A model generated the notes under the pieces. The model had not been told where the DNA came from. It saw nothing but the letters and a program-made list of their open reading frames with translations, and did no database searches. A DNA stretch of 64,000 bases from positions 62,001 through 126,000 of the forward strand of contig CAJUBE010000005.1 in the NCBI GenBank assembly GCA_910584725.1, given 5' to 3'. Origin of the DNA: an uncultured Lachnospiraceae bacterium. GTDB taxonomy: Bacteria; Bacillota; Clostridia; Lachnospirales; Lachnospiraceae. Shown here piece by piece: positions 8,441 to 15,865 of the stretch. Position 1 is the first letter of the stretch. Each line of letters starts with the position of its first letter. The position numbers and the translations under genes were made by a program.

Positions 8441-9102
8441 TTTCAGATGAGCGCATGGAGACATTTCTCGCTTCTCTGGACGCGGGCAACACCCCATTTC
8501 TCGATCAGATAGAACGTGAAGCTTTGGAAACCAATGTGCCGGTGATACGCACGCAGACGCAGGGATTGCTCCGGTTCCTGCTTGCGCTGCATAAACCCAT
8601 GTCCATTTTGGAGGTGGGCTGTGCCATTGGTTTTTCTGCGCTTTTGATGAGCGAGTATGCTCCGGCGGGGTGTAAGATTACTACCATTGAAAAATATGAG
8701 AAAAGGATTCCTGTGGCGAAGGCGAATTTCGCGCGGGCGGGAAAGGAAGACGCCATCACGCTTTTGGAGGGAGATGCTGCGGATATTCTAAAGGAACTGA
8801 CGGGGCCTTACGACTTTATTTTCATGGACGCGGCTAAGGGGCAGTATATTCATTTTCTGCCGGAGGTTCTGCGGCTCCTTGCGCCGGGCGGCCTTTTGGT
8901 GTCCGACAATGTGTTACAGGACGGCGATATTCTGGAATCCCGGTTTGCCGTGGAGCGGAGAAACCGCACGATTCACAGCAGGATGCGGGAATATCTCTAT
9001 GAGCTTACGCACCACGAGGCGCTGGAGACGGTGGTGCTGCCCGTGGGGGACGGTGTGACGGTAAGCTGTGTGACAAGAAGTTCTAAAGACATCGCGCCAT
9101 AG
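8437..9102 (+). CDS. trmR: SAM-dependent O-methyltransferase, probable tRNA 5-hydroxyuridine methyltransferase TrmR
   Basis: 221 residues, family 3 O-methyltransferase. SAM-binding motif ILEVGCAIGFSALLM at about residues 48-62, acidic TTIEKYEKR, and the metal/substrate motif FIFMDAAKGQY with LVSDNVLQDG. GTG 8437 overlaps the preceding stop and follows GGGAGGAG. In Bacillus, TrmR (YrrM) lies beside U32 proteins and finishes 5-methoxyuridine at tRNA position 34; the U32 gene downstream supports that role. Oddity: the last residues (TRSSKDIAP) are encoded by the left half of a structured intergenic repeat that starts at 9068, so the C-terminus appears to have been extended or replaced by the element. 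Confidence 0.85.
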   Translation: MISDERMETFLASLDAGNTPFLDQIEREALETNVPVIRTQTQGLLRFLLALHKPMSILEVGCAIGFSALLMSEYAPAGCKITTIEKYEKRIPVAKANFARAGKEDAITLLEGDAADILKELTGPYDFIFMDAAKGQYIHFLPEVLRLLAPGGLLVSDNVLQDGDILESRFAVERRNRTIHSRMREYLYELTHHEALETVVLPVGDGVTVSCVTRSSKDIAP

Positions 9103-9162
9103 GACGCGATGCCAAGAACTTCTAAATGCCACACTTGAGAATGCTGAAAAGTGGGCATTCTC
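9068..9162 (+). repeat. Structured intergenic element, copy C
   Basis: Stem GTGT/ACAC, then AGAAGTTCT/AGAACTTCT, then an inner GACATCGCG/CGCGATGCC helix with apical CCATAGGA, followed by a second hairpin GAGAATGC...GCATTCTC (9137-9162). Two further copies lie between ftsX and the M23 gene (30132-30380). Arm sequences differ between copies while base pairing is kept. It overlaps the 3' end of trmR and ends just before the ribosome-binding site of the U32 gene. Confidence 0.75.
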
Positions 9163-9177
9163 CGAGGGAGAGTGGAT

Positions 9178-10542
9178 ATGGTTAGGGATAAAAAGAAACC
9201 GGAGCTGCTGGTGCCGGCCGCAAGTCTGGAAGTATTAAAAACGGCTGTTATCTTTGGGGCGGACGCGGTGTATATCGGCGGGGAGGCATTCGGTCTGCGT
9301 GCCAAGGCGAAAAACTTTTCTCGGGAGGACATGGCGGAGGGCATCGCCTTTGCCCATGAGAGAGGCGTGCGGGTACATGTGACCGCCAATATTCTTGCGC
9401 ACAATTACGATTTGGAGGGCGCGCGGGCTTACTTTCGGGAGCTTAAGGAGCTTAAGCCGGACGCGCTGATTATAGCGGATCCGGGCATGTTTGCACTTGC
9501 AAGGGAAATATGCCCGGAGATCGACATTCATATTTCTACCCAGGCCAACAATACGAACTATATGACCTACCGCTTCTGGCATGAGCAGGGGGCGAAGCGG
9601 GTGGTGTCGGCGCGGGAACTTTCGCTGAAGGAAATAAAGGAAATTCGGGAGCAGATTCCGGAGGATATGGAGATCGAGAGCTTTGTGCACGGAGCAATGT
9701 GCATTTCTTATTCGGGACGGTGTCTGCTGAGCAATTATTTTACCGGGCGGGACGCGAACCACGGGGCCTGCACCCACCCCTGCCGCTGGAAGTACGCGCT
9801 GGTGGAGGAGACGAGGCCGGGCGAGTATCTGCCTGTCTTTGAGAACGACAGGGGTACTTTTATCTTTAATTCCAAAGATCTGAATATGATAGAGCATATT
9901 CCGGAGCTGGTGGATGCGGGGATCGACAGCTTTAAGATCGAGGGCAGAATGAAGACGGCGCTCTATGTGGCGACCGTGGCGCGCACCTACAGGCGTGCCA
10001 TTGACGATTATTTTGTCTCCGAGGAGCGGTACCGCGCCAATATGGACTGGTACCGTGCGGAGATCGCCAAGTGCACCTACCGCAAATTTACCACGGGTTT
10101 TTATTTTGGGAAAGCCGACGAGAATACGCAGATCTACGACGAGAGTACCTATGTGAGCGAGTACATTTATCTGGGCATTGTGGGCGCGGTAACGGAAGCC
10201 GGAGCGTCGGCGGAAGATGCAGGTGCGGAAGGCAGGGGCGTGGAACCGGCAGAAGATGCGGCTGCGGAGGGCAGCGGTATGGCTGCGGCAGACAGCGGAA
10301 GCGTGGCGGTCGGCAGTATGGCGAGACCGCTCTGCGCCCGTATCGAGCAGCGCAACAAATTTTGCGTGGGGGATGAGATCGAGATTATGAAGCCGGGCGG
10401 GGAGAATATCCCGGTTAAAGTGCTTGCTATGTACGACGGCGACGGGAATCCCGTGGAGTCCTGTCCGCACCCGAAGCAGACGATCGACGTGGAACTGTCG
10501 GAGGCGCCGGAAGTGGGGGATATTCTGCGGGTGGAAAAGTAA
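9178..10542 (+). CDS. U32 family peptidase-like protein (probable tRNA hydroxylation protein, TrhP-like)
   Basis: 454 residues from ATG 9178 (GAGGGAGAG upstream; GTG 9151 lies inside the repeat hairpin). U32 signatures: ELLVPAASLEVLKTA, GADAVYIGGEAFGLR, the cysteine cluster HGAMCISYSGRCLLSNY...ACTHPCRW and the C-terminal beta-barrel ending VELSEAPEVGDILRV. The family includes TrhP/YrrO, which hydroxylates U34 of tRNAs before TrmR methylation; the adjacent trmR supports this. Oddity: about 50 Ala/Gly/Glu-rich residues (roughly 345-390) are inserted between the main domain and the C-terminal barrel. Despite the name, protease activity is doubtful for this branch. Confidence 0.88.
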   Translation: MVRDKKKPELLVPAASLEVLKTAVIFGADAVYIGGEAFGLRAKAKNFSREDMAEGIAFAHERGVRVHVTANILAHNYDLEGARAYFRELKELKPDALIIADPGMFALAREICPEIDIHISTQANNTNYMTYRFWHEQGAKRVVSARELSLKEIKEIREQIPEDMEIESFVHGAMCISYSGRCLLSNYFTGRDANHGACTHPCRWKYALVEETRPGEYLPVFENDRGTFIFNSKDLNMIEHIPELVDAGIDSFKIEGRMKTALYVATVARTYRRAIDDYFVSEERYRANMDWYRAEIAKCTYRKFTTGFYFGKADENTQIYDESTYVSEYIYLGIVGAVTEAGASAEDAGAEGRGVEPAEDAAAEGSGMAAADSGSVAVGSMARPLCARIEQRNKFCVGDEIEIMKPGGENIPVKVLAMYDGDGNPVESCPHPKQTIDVELSEAPEVGDILRVEK

Positions 10543-10579
10543 AAGAAAAATGTTTTGTTGACAAATTTAAAATTTCCCC

Positions 10580-10608
10580 TTGCATTTTGAGAAAAAGTAG
10601 GGTATTCT
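10580..10608 (+). promoter_or_regulatory. Promoter of the glnN leader
   Basis: TTGCAT (10580-10585), a 17-base spacer and TATTCT (10603-10608). A perfect TTGACA at 10558-10563 lies just upstream but has no -10 at proper spacing. Transcription would start near 10615, about 225 bases before the glnN start codon. Confidence 0.55.
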
Positions 10609-10645
10609 TATAGACGTAAATTGTATACAGGTATTCAGAACGATG

Positions 10646-10684
10646 GCGTTCCAAAAAAGGAGTTTTTTTGGAGCGCATTTTTTT
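10646..10684 (+). terminator. Intrinsic terminator in the glnN leader (candidate attenuator)
   Basis: A 13-bp stem GCGTTCCAAAAAA / TTTTTTGGAGCGC (one G-U pair) with loop near GGAG is followed by A and seven T (10678-10684). It lies downstream of the promoter at 10580-10608 and upstream of glnN, so it would stop transcripts after about 70 nt unless bypassed. It could instead end the U32 transcript, with glnN using an unseen second promoter. Confidence 0.65.
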
Positions 10685-10701
10685 GAAACCGAGTGAGGGC
10701 A

Positions 10702-10800
10702 GATTGAAAAATCACGCTGATGCGCTGACTTTTCAATCGGGACTTTGCATAGAAGCGTTGCAAAGTCCAAGATCGCAGGGCAAAATTGGAGGTTTTGCCC
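10702..10800 (+). promoter_or_regulatory. Three consecutive hairpins in the glnN 5' leader
   Basis: Hairpin 1: GATTGAAAA (10702-10710) with TTTTCAATC (10730-10738). Hairpin 2: GGACTTTGCA (10740-10749) with TGCAAAGTCC (10759-10768). Hairpin 3: GGGCAAAA (10778-10785) with TTTTGCCC (10793-10800). All perfect stems with short loops, tightly packed between the terminator and the Shine-Dalgarno site. They may form an antiterminator or a nitrogen-responsive leader; no known riboswitch class was recognised. Confidence 0.6.
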
Positions 10801-10838
10801 GCGGCTTTCAGCAAAAAACGCTTCGGATGGAGGAGATT

Positions 10839-12950
10839 ATGAGCGAAGTATTCAATGTGGAAGAAATATTTGCGAAAAACGTGTTTACGCTTGGTAAAAT
10901 GCAGCAGCGCCTGACGAGAAACGCTTACAAGGAAGTCGTTAAGGTCATGAACGAGGGCGGCGAGCTTTCCATGAACACTGCGAATATCGTGGCGAAGGCG
11001 ATGAAGGACTGGGCGGTGGAGAACGGCGCGACACACTATACGCACTGGTTCCAGCCCCTTACAGGCATCACCGCAGAAAAGCATGACGCTTTCGTGTCCC
11101 ATCCCGACGAGCTGGGCAAGATGCTGACCGAGTTTTCCGGCAAGGAGTTAATCAAGGGTGAACCGGATGCATCCTCCTTCCCTTCGGGCGGTTTGCGGGC
11201 GACCTTCGAGGCGAGAGGCTACACCGCATGGGATATCACGTCCCCTGCGTTTTTGAAGGAGTCCGGCTGCGGCACGATTCTCTGCATTCCCACCGCGTTC
11301 TGCTCCTACACGGGCGAGGCGCTTGACAAGAAGACGCCGCTGCTTCGCTCCATGGAGGCGTTGAGCGAGCAGGCGCTGCGTATCGTGCGGCTGTTCGGCA
11401 ACACGGGGGCAACCAAGGTGACCGCCTCTGTCGGACCGGAGCAGGAATACTTTTTGGTAGATAAAGACTTATATATGAAGAGAACCGACCTGATGTTTGC
11501 GGGACGTACCCTGTTCGGCGCGCCGGCTCCCAAAGGGCAGGAGATGGAGGATCATTACTTTGGTGTCATCCGTGAGCGCGTGGGCGCATACATGAAGGAT
11601 TTGAACGAGGAGCTGTGGAAGCTCGGCGTGACGGCTAAGACCCAGCACAACGAGGTGGCGCCCGCGCAGCATGAGCTTGCGCCGATCTATGAGACGGCAA
11701 ACATTGCGGTGGACCACAACCAGATCGTTATGGAGACGATGAAGCGGGTGGCCGTGAAACATAACATGCGTTGTTTATTGCATGAGAAACCGTACGCCGG
11801 CGTGAACGGCTCCGGGAAGCATGACAACTGGTCGATTACCACGGACAACGGCGTGAACCTGTTAGACCCCGGCGATACGCCCAACGAGAACGTGCAGTTC
11901 CTTCTGGTGCTCGCCTGCATTATGCGGGCAGTGGACAGACATGCAGACTTGCTGCGCCAGTCCGCTTCCGACGTGGGCAATGACCACAGACTTGGCGCGA
12001 ACGAGGCGCCTCCGGCAATCATTTCCATTTTCCTGGGCGAGCAGCTTGAGGATGTGGTGACGCAGCTCATTGAGACGGGTGAGGCAACCTCTGTCAAGGA
12101 GGGCGGCAAGCTCCTCACGGGTGTGAGCACTCTGCCCGATTTCCAGAAGGACGCGACAGACAGAAACAGGACGTCGCCCTTTGCCTTCACGGGCAACAAG
12201 TTCGAGTTTCGTATGGTAGGCTCGGCGGATTCCATCGCAAGCCCGAATACCACGCTGAACGCGATTGTGGCGGAGGCTTTCTGCGAGGCGGCTGACATTT
12301 TGGAGAAAGCGGATAACAAGGAGCTGGCGATTCACGACCTGATTAAGAAATACATGACCGAACACCAGAGAATCATCTTCAACGGCAACGGTTATTCCGA
12401 CGAGTGGGTAGCGGAAGCGGAAAGAAGAGGACTTCCGAACATTAAATCCATGATTGAGGCGGCGGGCACCCTGACCACCGACAAGGCGGTGAAGCTGTTC
12501 GAGAAGTTCCATATTTTCACGAAGGTGGAGCTGGAGTCCCGCGAGGAGATCATTTATGAGACCTACGCGAAATCTATTAACATAGAGGCGCTCACCATGA
12601 TCGATATGGCGGGCAAGCAGATTATTCCCGCGGTTGTCCGTTACACGAAAGTTCTGGCGGACACGGTGAACGCGGTGAAGACGGCAGGCGCGGACGCAGC
12701 CACGCAGGATGAGATGCTGCAGGTAGTCGGCGAAAAGCTGACGGCGATGCAGACGGCTCTCGAGAAGCTGAAAAAGGCGGAGAAAGAGGCTTCCGCTATG
12801 GAAGACGCAAAGGCGCAGGCATTCTTCTACAAGGATACGGTCAGGGCGGCTATGGATGAGCTGCGCGCCCCGGCGGATGAGCTGGAGATGATCGTGGATA
12901 AGGAATACTGGCCGATTCCGACCTACGGAGAGCTGATGTTTGAGATTTAA
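10839..12950 (+). CDS. glnN: Type III glutamine synthetase
   Basis: 703 residues, the expected size of GSIII (about 700). MSEVFNVEEIFAKNVFTLGKM at the start; GSIII signatures include FPSGGLRATFEARGY, SVGPEQEYFLVD, KTQHNEVAPAQHELAP, the catalytic ATP-binding segment EKPYAGVNGSGKHDNWS and the C-terminal NTTLNAIVAEAF. It makes glutamine from glutamate, ammonia and ATP, the main ammonium-assimilation route. GGAGGAG lies 4-5 bases before ATG 10839. The frame is open back to 10668, but that extension is the hairpin leader and not protein. A tRNA-Gln gene follows immediately. Confidence 0.95.
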   Translation: MSEVFNVEEIFAKNVFTLGKMQQRLTRNAYKEVVKVMNEGGELSMNTANIVAKAMKDWAVENGATHYTHWFQPLTGITAEKHDAFVSHPDELGKMLTEFSGKELIKGEPDASSFPSGGLRATFEARGYTAWDITSPAFLKESGCGTILCIPTAFCSYTGEALDKKTPLLRSMEALSEQALRIVRLFGNTGATKVTASVGPEQEYFLVDKDLYMKRTDLMFAGRTLFGAPAPKGQEMEDHYFGVIRERVGAYMKDLNEELWKLGVTAKTQHNEVAPAQHELAPIYETANIAVDHNQIVMETMKRVAVKHNMRCLLHEKPYAGVNGSGKHDNWSITTDNGVNLLDPGDTPNENVQFLLVLACIMRAVDRHADLLRQSASDVGNDHRLGANEAPPAIISIFLGEQLEDVVTQLIETGEATSVKEGGKLLTGVSTLPDFQKDATDRNRTSPFAFTGNKFEFRMVGSADSIASPNTTLNAIVAEAFCEAADILEKADNKELAIHDLIKKYMTEHQRIIFNGNGYSDEWVAEAERRGLPNIKSMIEAAGTLTTDKAVKLFEKFHIFTKVELESREEIIYETYAKSINIEALTMIDMAGKQIIPAVVRYTKVLADTVNAVKTAGADAATQDEMLQVVGEKLTAMQTALEKLKKAEKEASAMEDAKAQAFFYKDTVRAAMDELRAPADELEMIVDKEYWPIPTYGELMFEI

Positions 12951-12972
12951 TTGAAAAATTTTTAAAAAAAGT

Positions 12973-13005
12973 GGAAAAAGGGGCTTGCCAAACGTCCCTT
13001 TTTCC
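12973..13005 (+). terminator. Hairpin after glnN, overlapping the tRNA promoter
   Basis: GGAAAAAGGG and CCCTTTTTCC form a 10-bp stem 22 bases after the glnN stop. A good T tail is lacking beyond the stem, so termination may be partial. Its right half coincides with the spacer of the tRNA-Gln promoter. Confidence 0.5.
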
Positions 13006-13013
13006 GCTATAAT
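12985..13013 (+). promoter_or_regulatory. Promoter of tRNA-Gln
   Basis: TTGCCA (12985-12990), 17-base spacer, perfect TATAAT (13008-13013), ending 13 bases before the mature tRNA. Confidence 0.75.
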
Positions 13014-13026
13014 CGTTAATTGTCAA

Positions 13027-13098
13027 TGGGCTATCGCCAAACGGTAAGGCAACGGACTCTGACTCCGTCATTTCAAGGTTCGAATCCTTGTAGCCCAG
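13027..13098 (+). tRNA. tRNA-Gln (anticodon CTG)
   Basis: Complete cloverleaf: acceptor TGGGCTA/TAGCCCA, D arm GCC-AAACGGTAA-GGC, anticodon stem ACGGA/TCCGT with loop CTCTGAC giving anticodon CTG, T arm CAAGG-TTCGAAT-CCTTG, discriminator G. No 3' CCA is encoded. It has its own promoter and terminator, next to glutamine synthetase. Confidence 0.93.
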
Positions 13099-13106
13099 CT
13101 TGTATG

Positions 13107-13137
13107 ACCCCGGTGAGGAGGACTCGCCGGGGTTTTT
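13107..13137 (+). terminator. Intrinsic terminator of the tRNA-Gln unit
   Basis: ACCCCGGTGAG and CTCGCCGGGGT form a stem around GAGGA, followed by five T. Confidence 0.85.
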
Positions 13138-13210
13138 GCTATTCAAAAATGAATGATGGGATGTATTATGAGCTTTAGAGGAAAGGTGCAGGGCATTACC
13201 TGCGTTTGAA

Positions 13211-13239
13211 TTGTATTTGGCGTAAAAACTGTGTATAAT
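13211..13239 (+). promoter_or_regulatory. Promoter of the MNT/HEPN pair
   Basis: TTGTAT (13211-13216), 17-base spacer, perfect TATAAT (13234-13239), about 82 bases before ATG 13321. Confidence 0.6.
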
Positions 13240-13320
13240 TAAAAACACACAAGTAACCGAAACAAGATGGAGATGAATAGTGCCGAGAGACTCTTATATC
13301 AGAACGTGGAGGTGTGTACG

Positions 13321-13677
13321 ATGAATGTTCAACTGACTTTAAATGATAGAACTTTAGACATAGTAAAAAAAGAAGCGACAGAAATGGTGAAAAGGCTTAT
13401 GGGCACGGCTTTGATTGAAGTGATTTTGTATGGTTCCTGTGCAAGAGGCGACTATACAGATGATTCTGATATAGATATTGCGCTGCTGATAAACCGCAAT
13501 CGTATGGAAGCAAAAAAATATGATGATGCCTTGGCTGAAATTTCTGCGAAACTTGCTATGAAGTATTTTGTGGTTGTGAATTTTGCCAGTCTGCCGTATG
13601 ATGAGTTTCTTGAAAAAAAGACATGGTACGGATATTTTAAAAATATTGATGTAGAAGGGGAGGTGTTGTATCGATAA
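13321..13677 (+). CDS. MNT-type nucleotidyltransferase, partner of the downstream HEPN protein
   Basis: 118 residues from ATG 13321 (GGAGG upstream); the frame is open from 13267 but without a ribosome site. The nucleotidyltransferase motif GSCARGDYTDDSDIDIAL (about residues 41-58) has the GSxxRG...SDxD pattern of minimal nucleotidyltransferases. In MntA/HepT type systems such a protein is the antitoxin that adds AMP to the HEPN partner (family knowledge). The next gene encodes a HEPN protein. Base composition is lower in GC than the flanking glnN and two-component genes, suggesting acquisition. Confidence 0.85.
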   Translation: MNVQLTLNDRTLDIVKKEATEMVKRLMGTALIEVILYGSCARGDYTDDSDIDIALLINRNRMEAKKYDDALAEISAKLAMKYFVVVNFASLPYDEFLEKKTWYGYFKNIDVEGEVLYR

Positions 13678-13693
13678 AGGATATTATGAGGAT

Positions 13694-14080
13694 TTGGCGA
13701 AAGTTCGAATAGAGAGGGCAAAAGAACTATTGAAAGATGCGGAGGATCTTTTAGTTAAGGAGTCATATAAATCGGCAAATAACAGGGCGTTTTATGCAAT
13801 GGAAAAGAGTATTAAGGCATTGCTCTCAGTGGAGAAAATAGAAGTAGCCACACATAGCGGGGGATTAAAGCAGTTCAATTATATTTTTATCCATAAGGGA
13901 AATGGAAGCTTTACAGTAGAAGATTATCAAAAGATAGCCAGGGCGGAGCAGATTAGGAATGTATCAGATTATGATGATTTTTATATTGCGAGCAGAGAAG
14001 AGGCGAAACAACAGATTGAGAATGCAAAATATATTGTAGATAAAGTTCAAAAATATTTGGAGGACGAGAGAATGGTATAA
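13694..14080 (+). CDS. HEPN domain protein, partner of the MNT protein
   Basis: At least 128 residues. ERAKELLKDAEDLLVKESYKSA...AFYAMEKSIKALL is a typical HEPN helix pair, with RNVSDYDDFY near residues 95-104. The RxxxxxH ribonuclease motif of HepT toxins is not seen; an Asp/Tyr sequence is there instead, so toxin activity is uncertain. Start problem: TTG 13694 has no proper ribosome site, whereas GGGGAGG (13657-13663) lies 6 bases before ATC 13670, and the eight codons from ATC read IDKGYYED, which looks like the normal family N-terminus. A non-standard ATC start or a small sequence error is possible. Confidence 0.8.
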   Translation: MAKVRIERAKELLKDAEDLLVKESYKSANNRAFYAMEKSIKALLSVEKIEVATHSGGLKQFNYIFIHKGNGSFTVEDYQKIARAEQIRNVSDYDDFYIASREEAKQQIENAKYIVDKVQKYLEDERMV

Positions 14081-14111
14081 TAAAGGAGTTCGTGGCTTTG
14101 GGGTAGAAAAA

Positions 14112-14834
14112 ATGATAAAGATTGCCATTATTGAGGACGAACAAACGCATACGGAGCTGCTTTCGGGTTATCTGCGGACATGGGGTGCGGCGAATGGACA
14201 GCCTGTTTCGATACAGGCGTTTTTAAGTGCGGAAAGTTTTTTGTTTGCCTGGGAGGAGACAAACGATTTTGACGTGCTCTTTGTGGATATTCAGATGCGG
14301 GCGATGAACGGCGTCGATATGGCGAGGAAAGTGCGGGAGCGGGACAGGGAAATCGCTATCGTCTTCACGACCGGCATTGCGGACTACATGGGGAGCGGCT
14401 ACGAGGTGGAGGCCCTCCACTATCTGCTGAAACCGATCAGTATGGAAAAAATTGGTCAGTGCATGGACAAGGTGATGCATAGAAACCGCCGGGAGGCGTT
14501 TGTATTGGTGCACGGGAGGGAGGAGACGATGAAACTTCCGGTCGGGCACATTTCCTATGTCGAGGCGAGGGGGCACGGCTGTGTGGCGGAGACTTATACC
14601 AGAGCCGAGGGCTGTAGGCAGATAGAAATAACCGAGGGCATTTCAGAAATGGAGCGGGAGCTTTCACCCCACGGGTTTATCAGATGCCACCGCTCTTATT
14701 TGTGCCGGGTGGAAAGTATCTGCCGGATCGGAAAGACGGAGCTTACGCTGGACAGTGGGAGCGTGATTCCGGTCAGCAGGCGGGCCTGCGCGGAGGTGAA
14801 TCGTGCGTTTATCGCGCATTTTCGGCACGACTAA
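14112..14834 (+). CDS. LytTR-type response regulator (AgrA/LytR-like)
   Basis: 240 residues. Receiver domain: IAIIEDE acidic pair, phospho-acceptor Asp in VLFVDIQM (about residue 59), conserved FTTG and LLKPIS with the Lys. The C-terminal LytTR DNA-binding domain includes ISYVEARGHGC, and FIRCHRSYLC is its characteristic end. It is cytoplasmic and binds paired direct repeats in family members. It is followed by a GHKL sensor kinase and two ABC half-transporters, which are likely its targets, though no repeat pair was located with confidence. Confidence 0.9.
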   Translation: MIKIAIIEDEQTHTELLSGYLRTWGAANGQPVSIQAFLSAESFLFAWEETNDFDVLFVDIQMRAMNGVDMARKVRERDREIAIVFTTGIADYMGSGYEVEALHYLLKPISMEKIGQCMDKVMHRNRREAFVLVHGREETMKLPVGHISYVEARGHGCVAETYTRAEGCRQIEITEGISEMERELSPHGFIRCHRSYLCRVESICRIGKTELTLDSGSVIPVSRRACAEVNRAFIAHFRHD

Positions 14835-14908
14835 GCCGGGCGGTTATTTCCCGTGAACAACGAAGCGGGCGATTGCTTTCAGGTATTTGGCGAACGTTGA
14901 GGTAAACT

Positions 14909-15724
14909 GTGGACAATGAAGCAGGGACAGATTTGCAGGTGCTATTGTGCAGATTTTTCGGAATGGGGATTGATATGATTCAAGGAACGCCGGTGATATG
15001 GATATTTGCGCTCATTGCGGCTGTGGCCTTGCTTGCGGCGGCTGTGGCTATTTTCCGCTACGCGGTCGGCGCGCTGGCAGACAGGCGCACGCTGCGCTAC
15101 CAGAGCGACCTGCTGCAAAAGCACTGTGAGGAAGTGCAGAATATGTACCGTCAGACAAGGGGATGGCGGCACGACTACCACAATCACATACAGACGATGA
15201 AGGCGCATCTGGCGATGGGTAAGCTGGAAGAGCTGGAGACTTATCTGAACGAGCTTGACCATGATCTGACCACGGTGGACACGGTCATTAAGACGGGCAA
15301 TGTGATGGTGGACGCCATTCTGAACAGTAAGATTTCTGTGGCGGCGTCCAAAGGAATCGCCGTGGAGGCAAAGGCGGTGGTGCCGGAAAAGCTGGATACT
15401 TCCCTGTCCGAAGTGGATGTCTGCCTGATTGTCGGAAATCTGATGGACAATGCGATAGAGGCATGTATGAAAATACAGCAGGAGGGGCAGCGCTTTATCC
15501 GCGTCTACATGGATATCCTGAAAGGACAGCTCTACATTTATATGATAAATGCAATGGGCGAAAATCCGAGAAAGGCGGGCGGTGTCTACCTATCCGCCAA
15601 GAACACGGACAGGCATGGGTTCGGACTCATGCGGATTGACAAGGTGGTGGACAAGTACCACGGCTATCTGGAAAGACAGCATGAGGAGGGTGTGTTCGCC
15701 ACGGAGATTTTGCTCCCCCTGTGA
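14909..15724 (+). CDS. GHKL-type sensor histidine kinase
   Basis: 271 residues. One transmembrane segment at about 25-50 is followed by a helical dimerisation region with the phospho-acceptor in RGWRHDYHNHIQTMK (around residue 90), N-box NLMDNAIEAC and G-box HGFGLMRIDKVVDKYHG. It is the AgrC/ComD kinase type but has only one helix instead of the usual five to seven, so signal input must differ from peptide-sensing relatives or come from a partner. GTG 14909 is supported by GAGG 6 bases upstream. It pairs with the LytTR regulator before it. Confidence 0.87.
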   Translation: MDNEAGTDLQVLLCRFFGMGIDMIQGTPVIWIFALIAAVALLAAAVAIFRYAVGALADRRTLRYQSDLLQKHCEEVQNMYRQTRGWRHDYHNHIQTMKAHLAMGKLEELETYLNELDHDLTTVDTVIKTGNVMVDAILNSKISVAASKGIAVEAKAVVPEKLDTSLSEVDVCLIVGNLMDNAIEACMKIQQEGQRFIRVYMDILKGQLYIYMINAMGENPRKAGGVYLSAKNTDRHGFGLMRIDKVVDKYHGYLERQHEEGVFATEILLPL

Positions 15725-15742
15725 ATAAGGAAATACCATTCG

Positions 15743-15775
15743 TGCACGAGTATGACCGCTCGTGCATATTTTTTT
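15743..15775 (+). terminator. Intrinsic terminator after the two-component genes
   Basis: TGCACGAG (15743-15750) pairs with CTCGTGCA (15759-15766); TATTTTTTT follows. It separates the regulatory pair from the ABC genes, which probably have their own promoter (a TATAAC lies at 15836-15841). Confidence 0.85.
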
Positions 15776-15865
15776 GCGAGAAAGCAGACTGTGTTATTAT
15801 ATTTTGTGAAATCATTTACGACATTTCTTTAAAACTATAACAGGTGTTATATATGGAGAGAACAG

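Noticed and set aside
9235..10470. Long reverse-strand ORF opposite the U32 gene
   Set aside because: Shadow frame; the + strand encodes a well-conserved U32 protein.
10668..10838. 57-residue N-terminal extension of glutamine synthetase
   Set aside because: It is encoded by the hairpin leader, starts at TTG without a ribosome site, and GSIII proteins begin near MSEVFNVEEIF.
10615..10838. T-box leader before glnN
   Set aside because: No T-box sequence (AGGGTGG-type) or specifier loop was seen.
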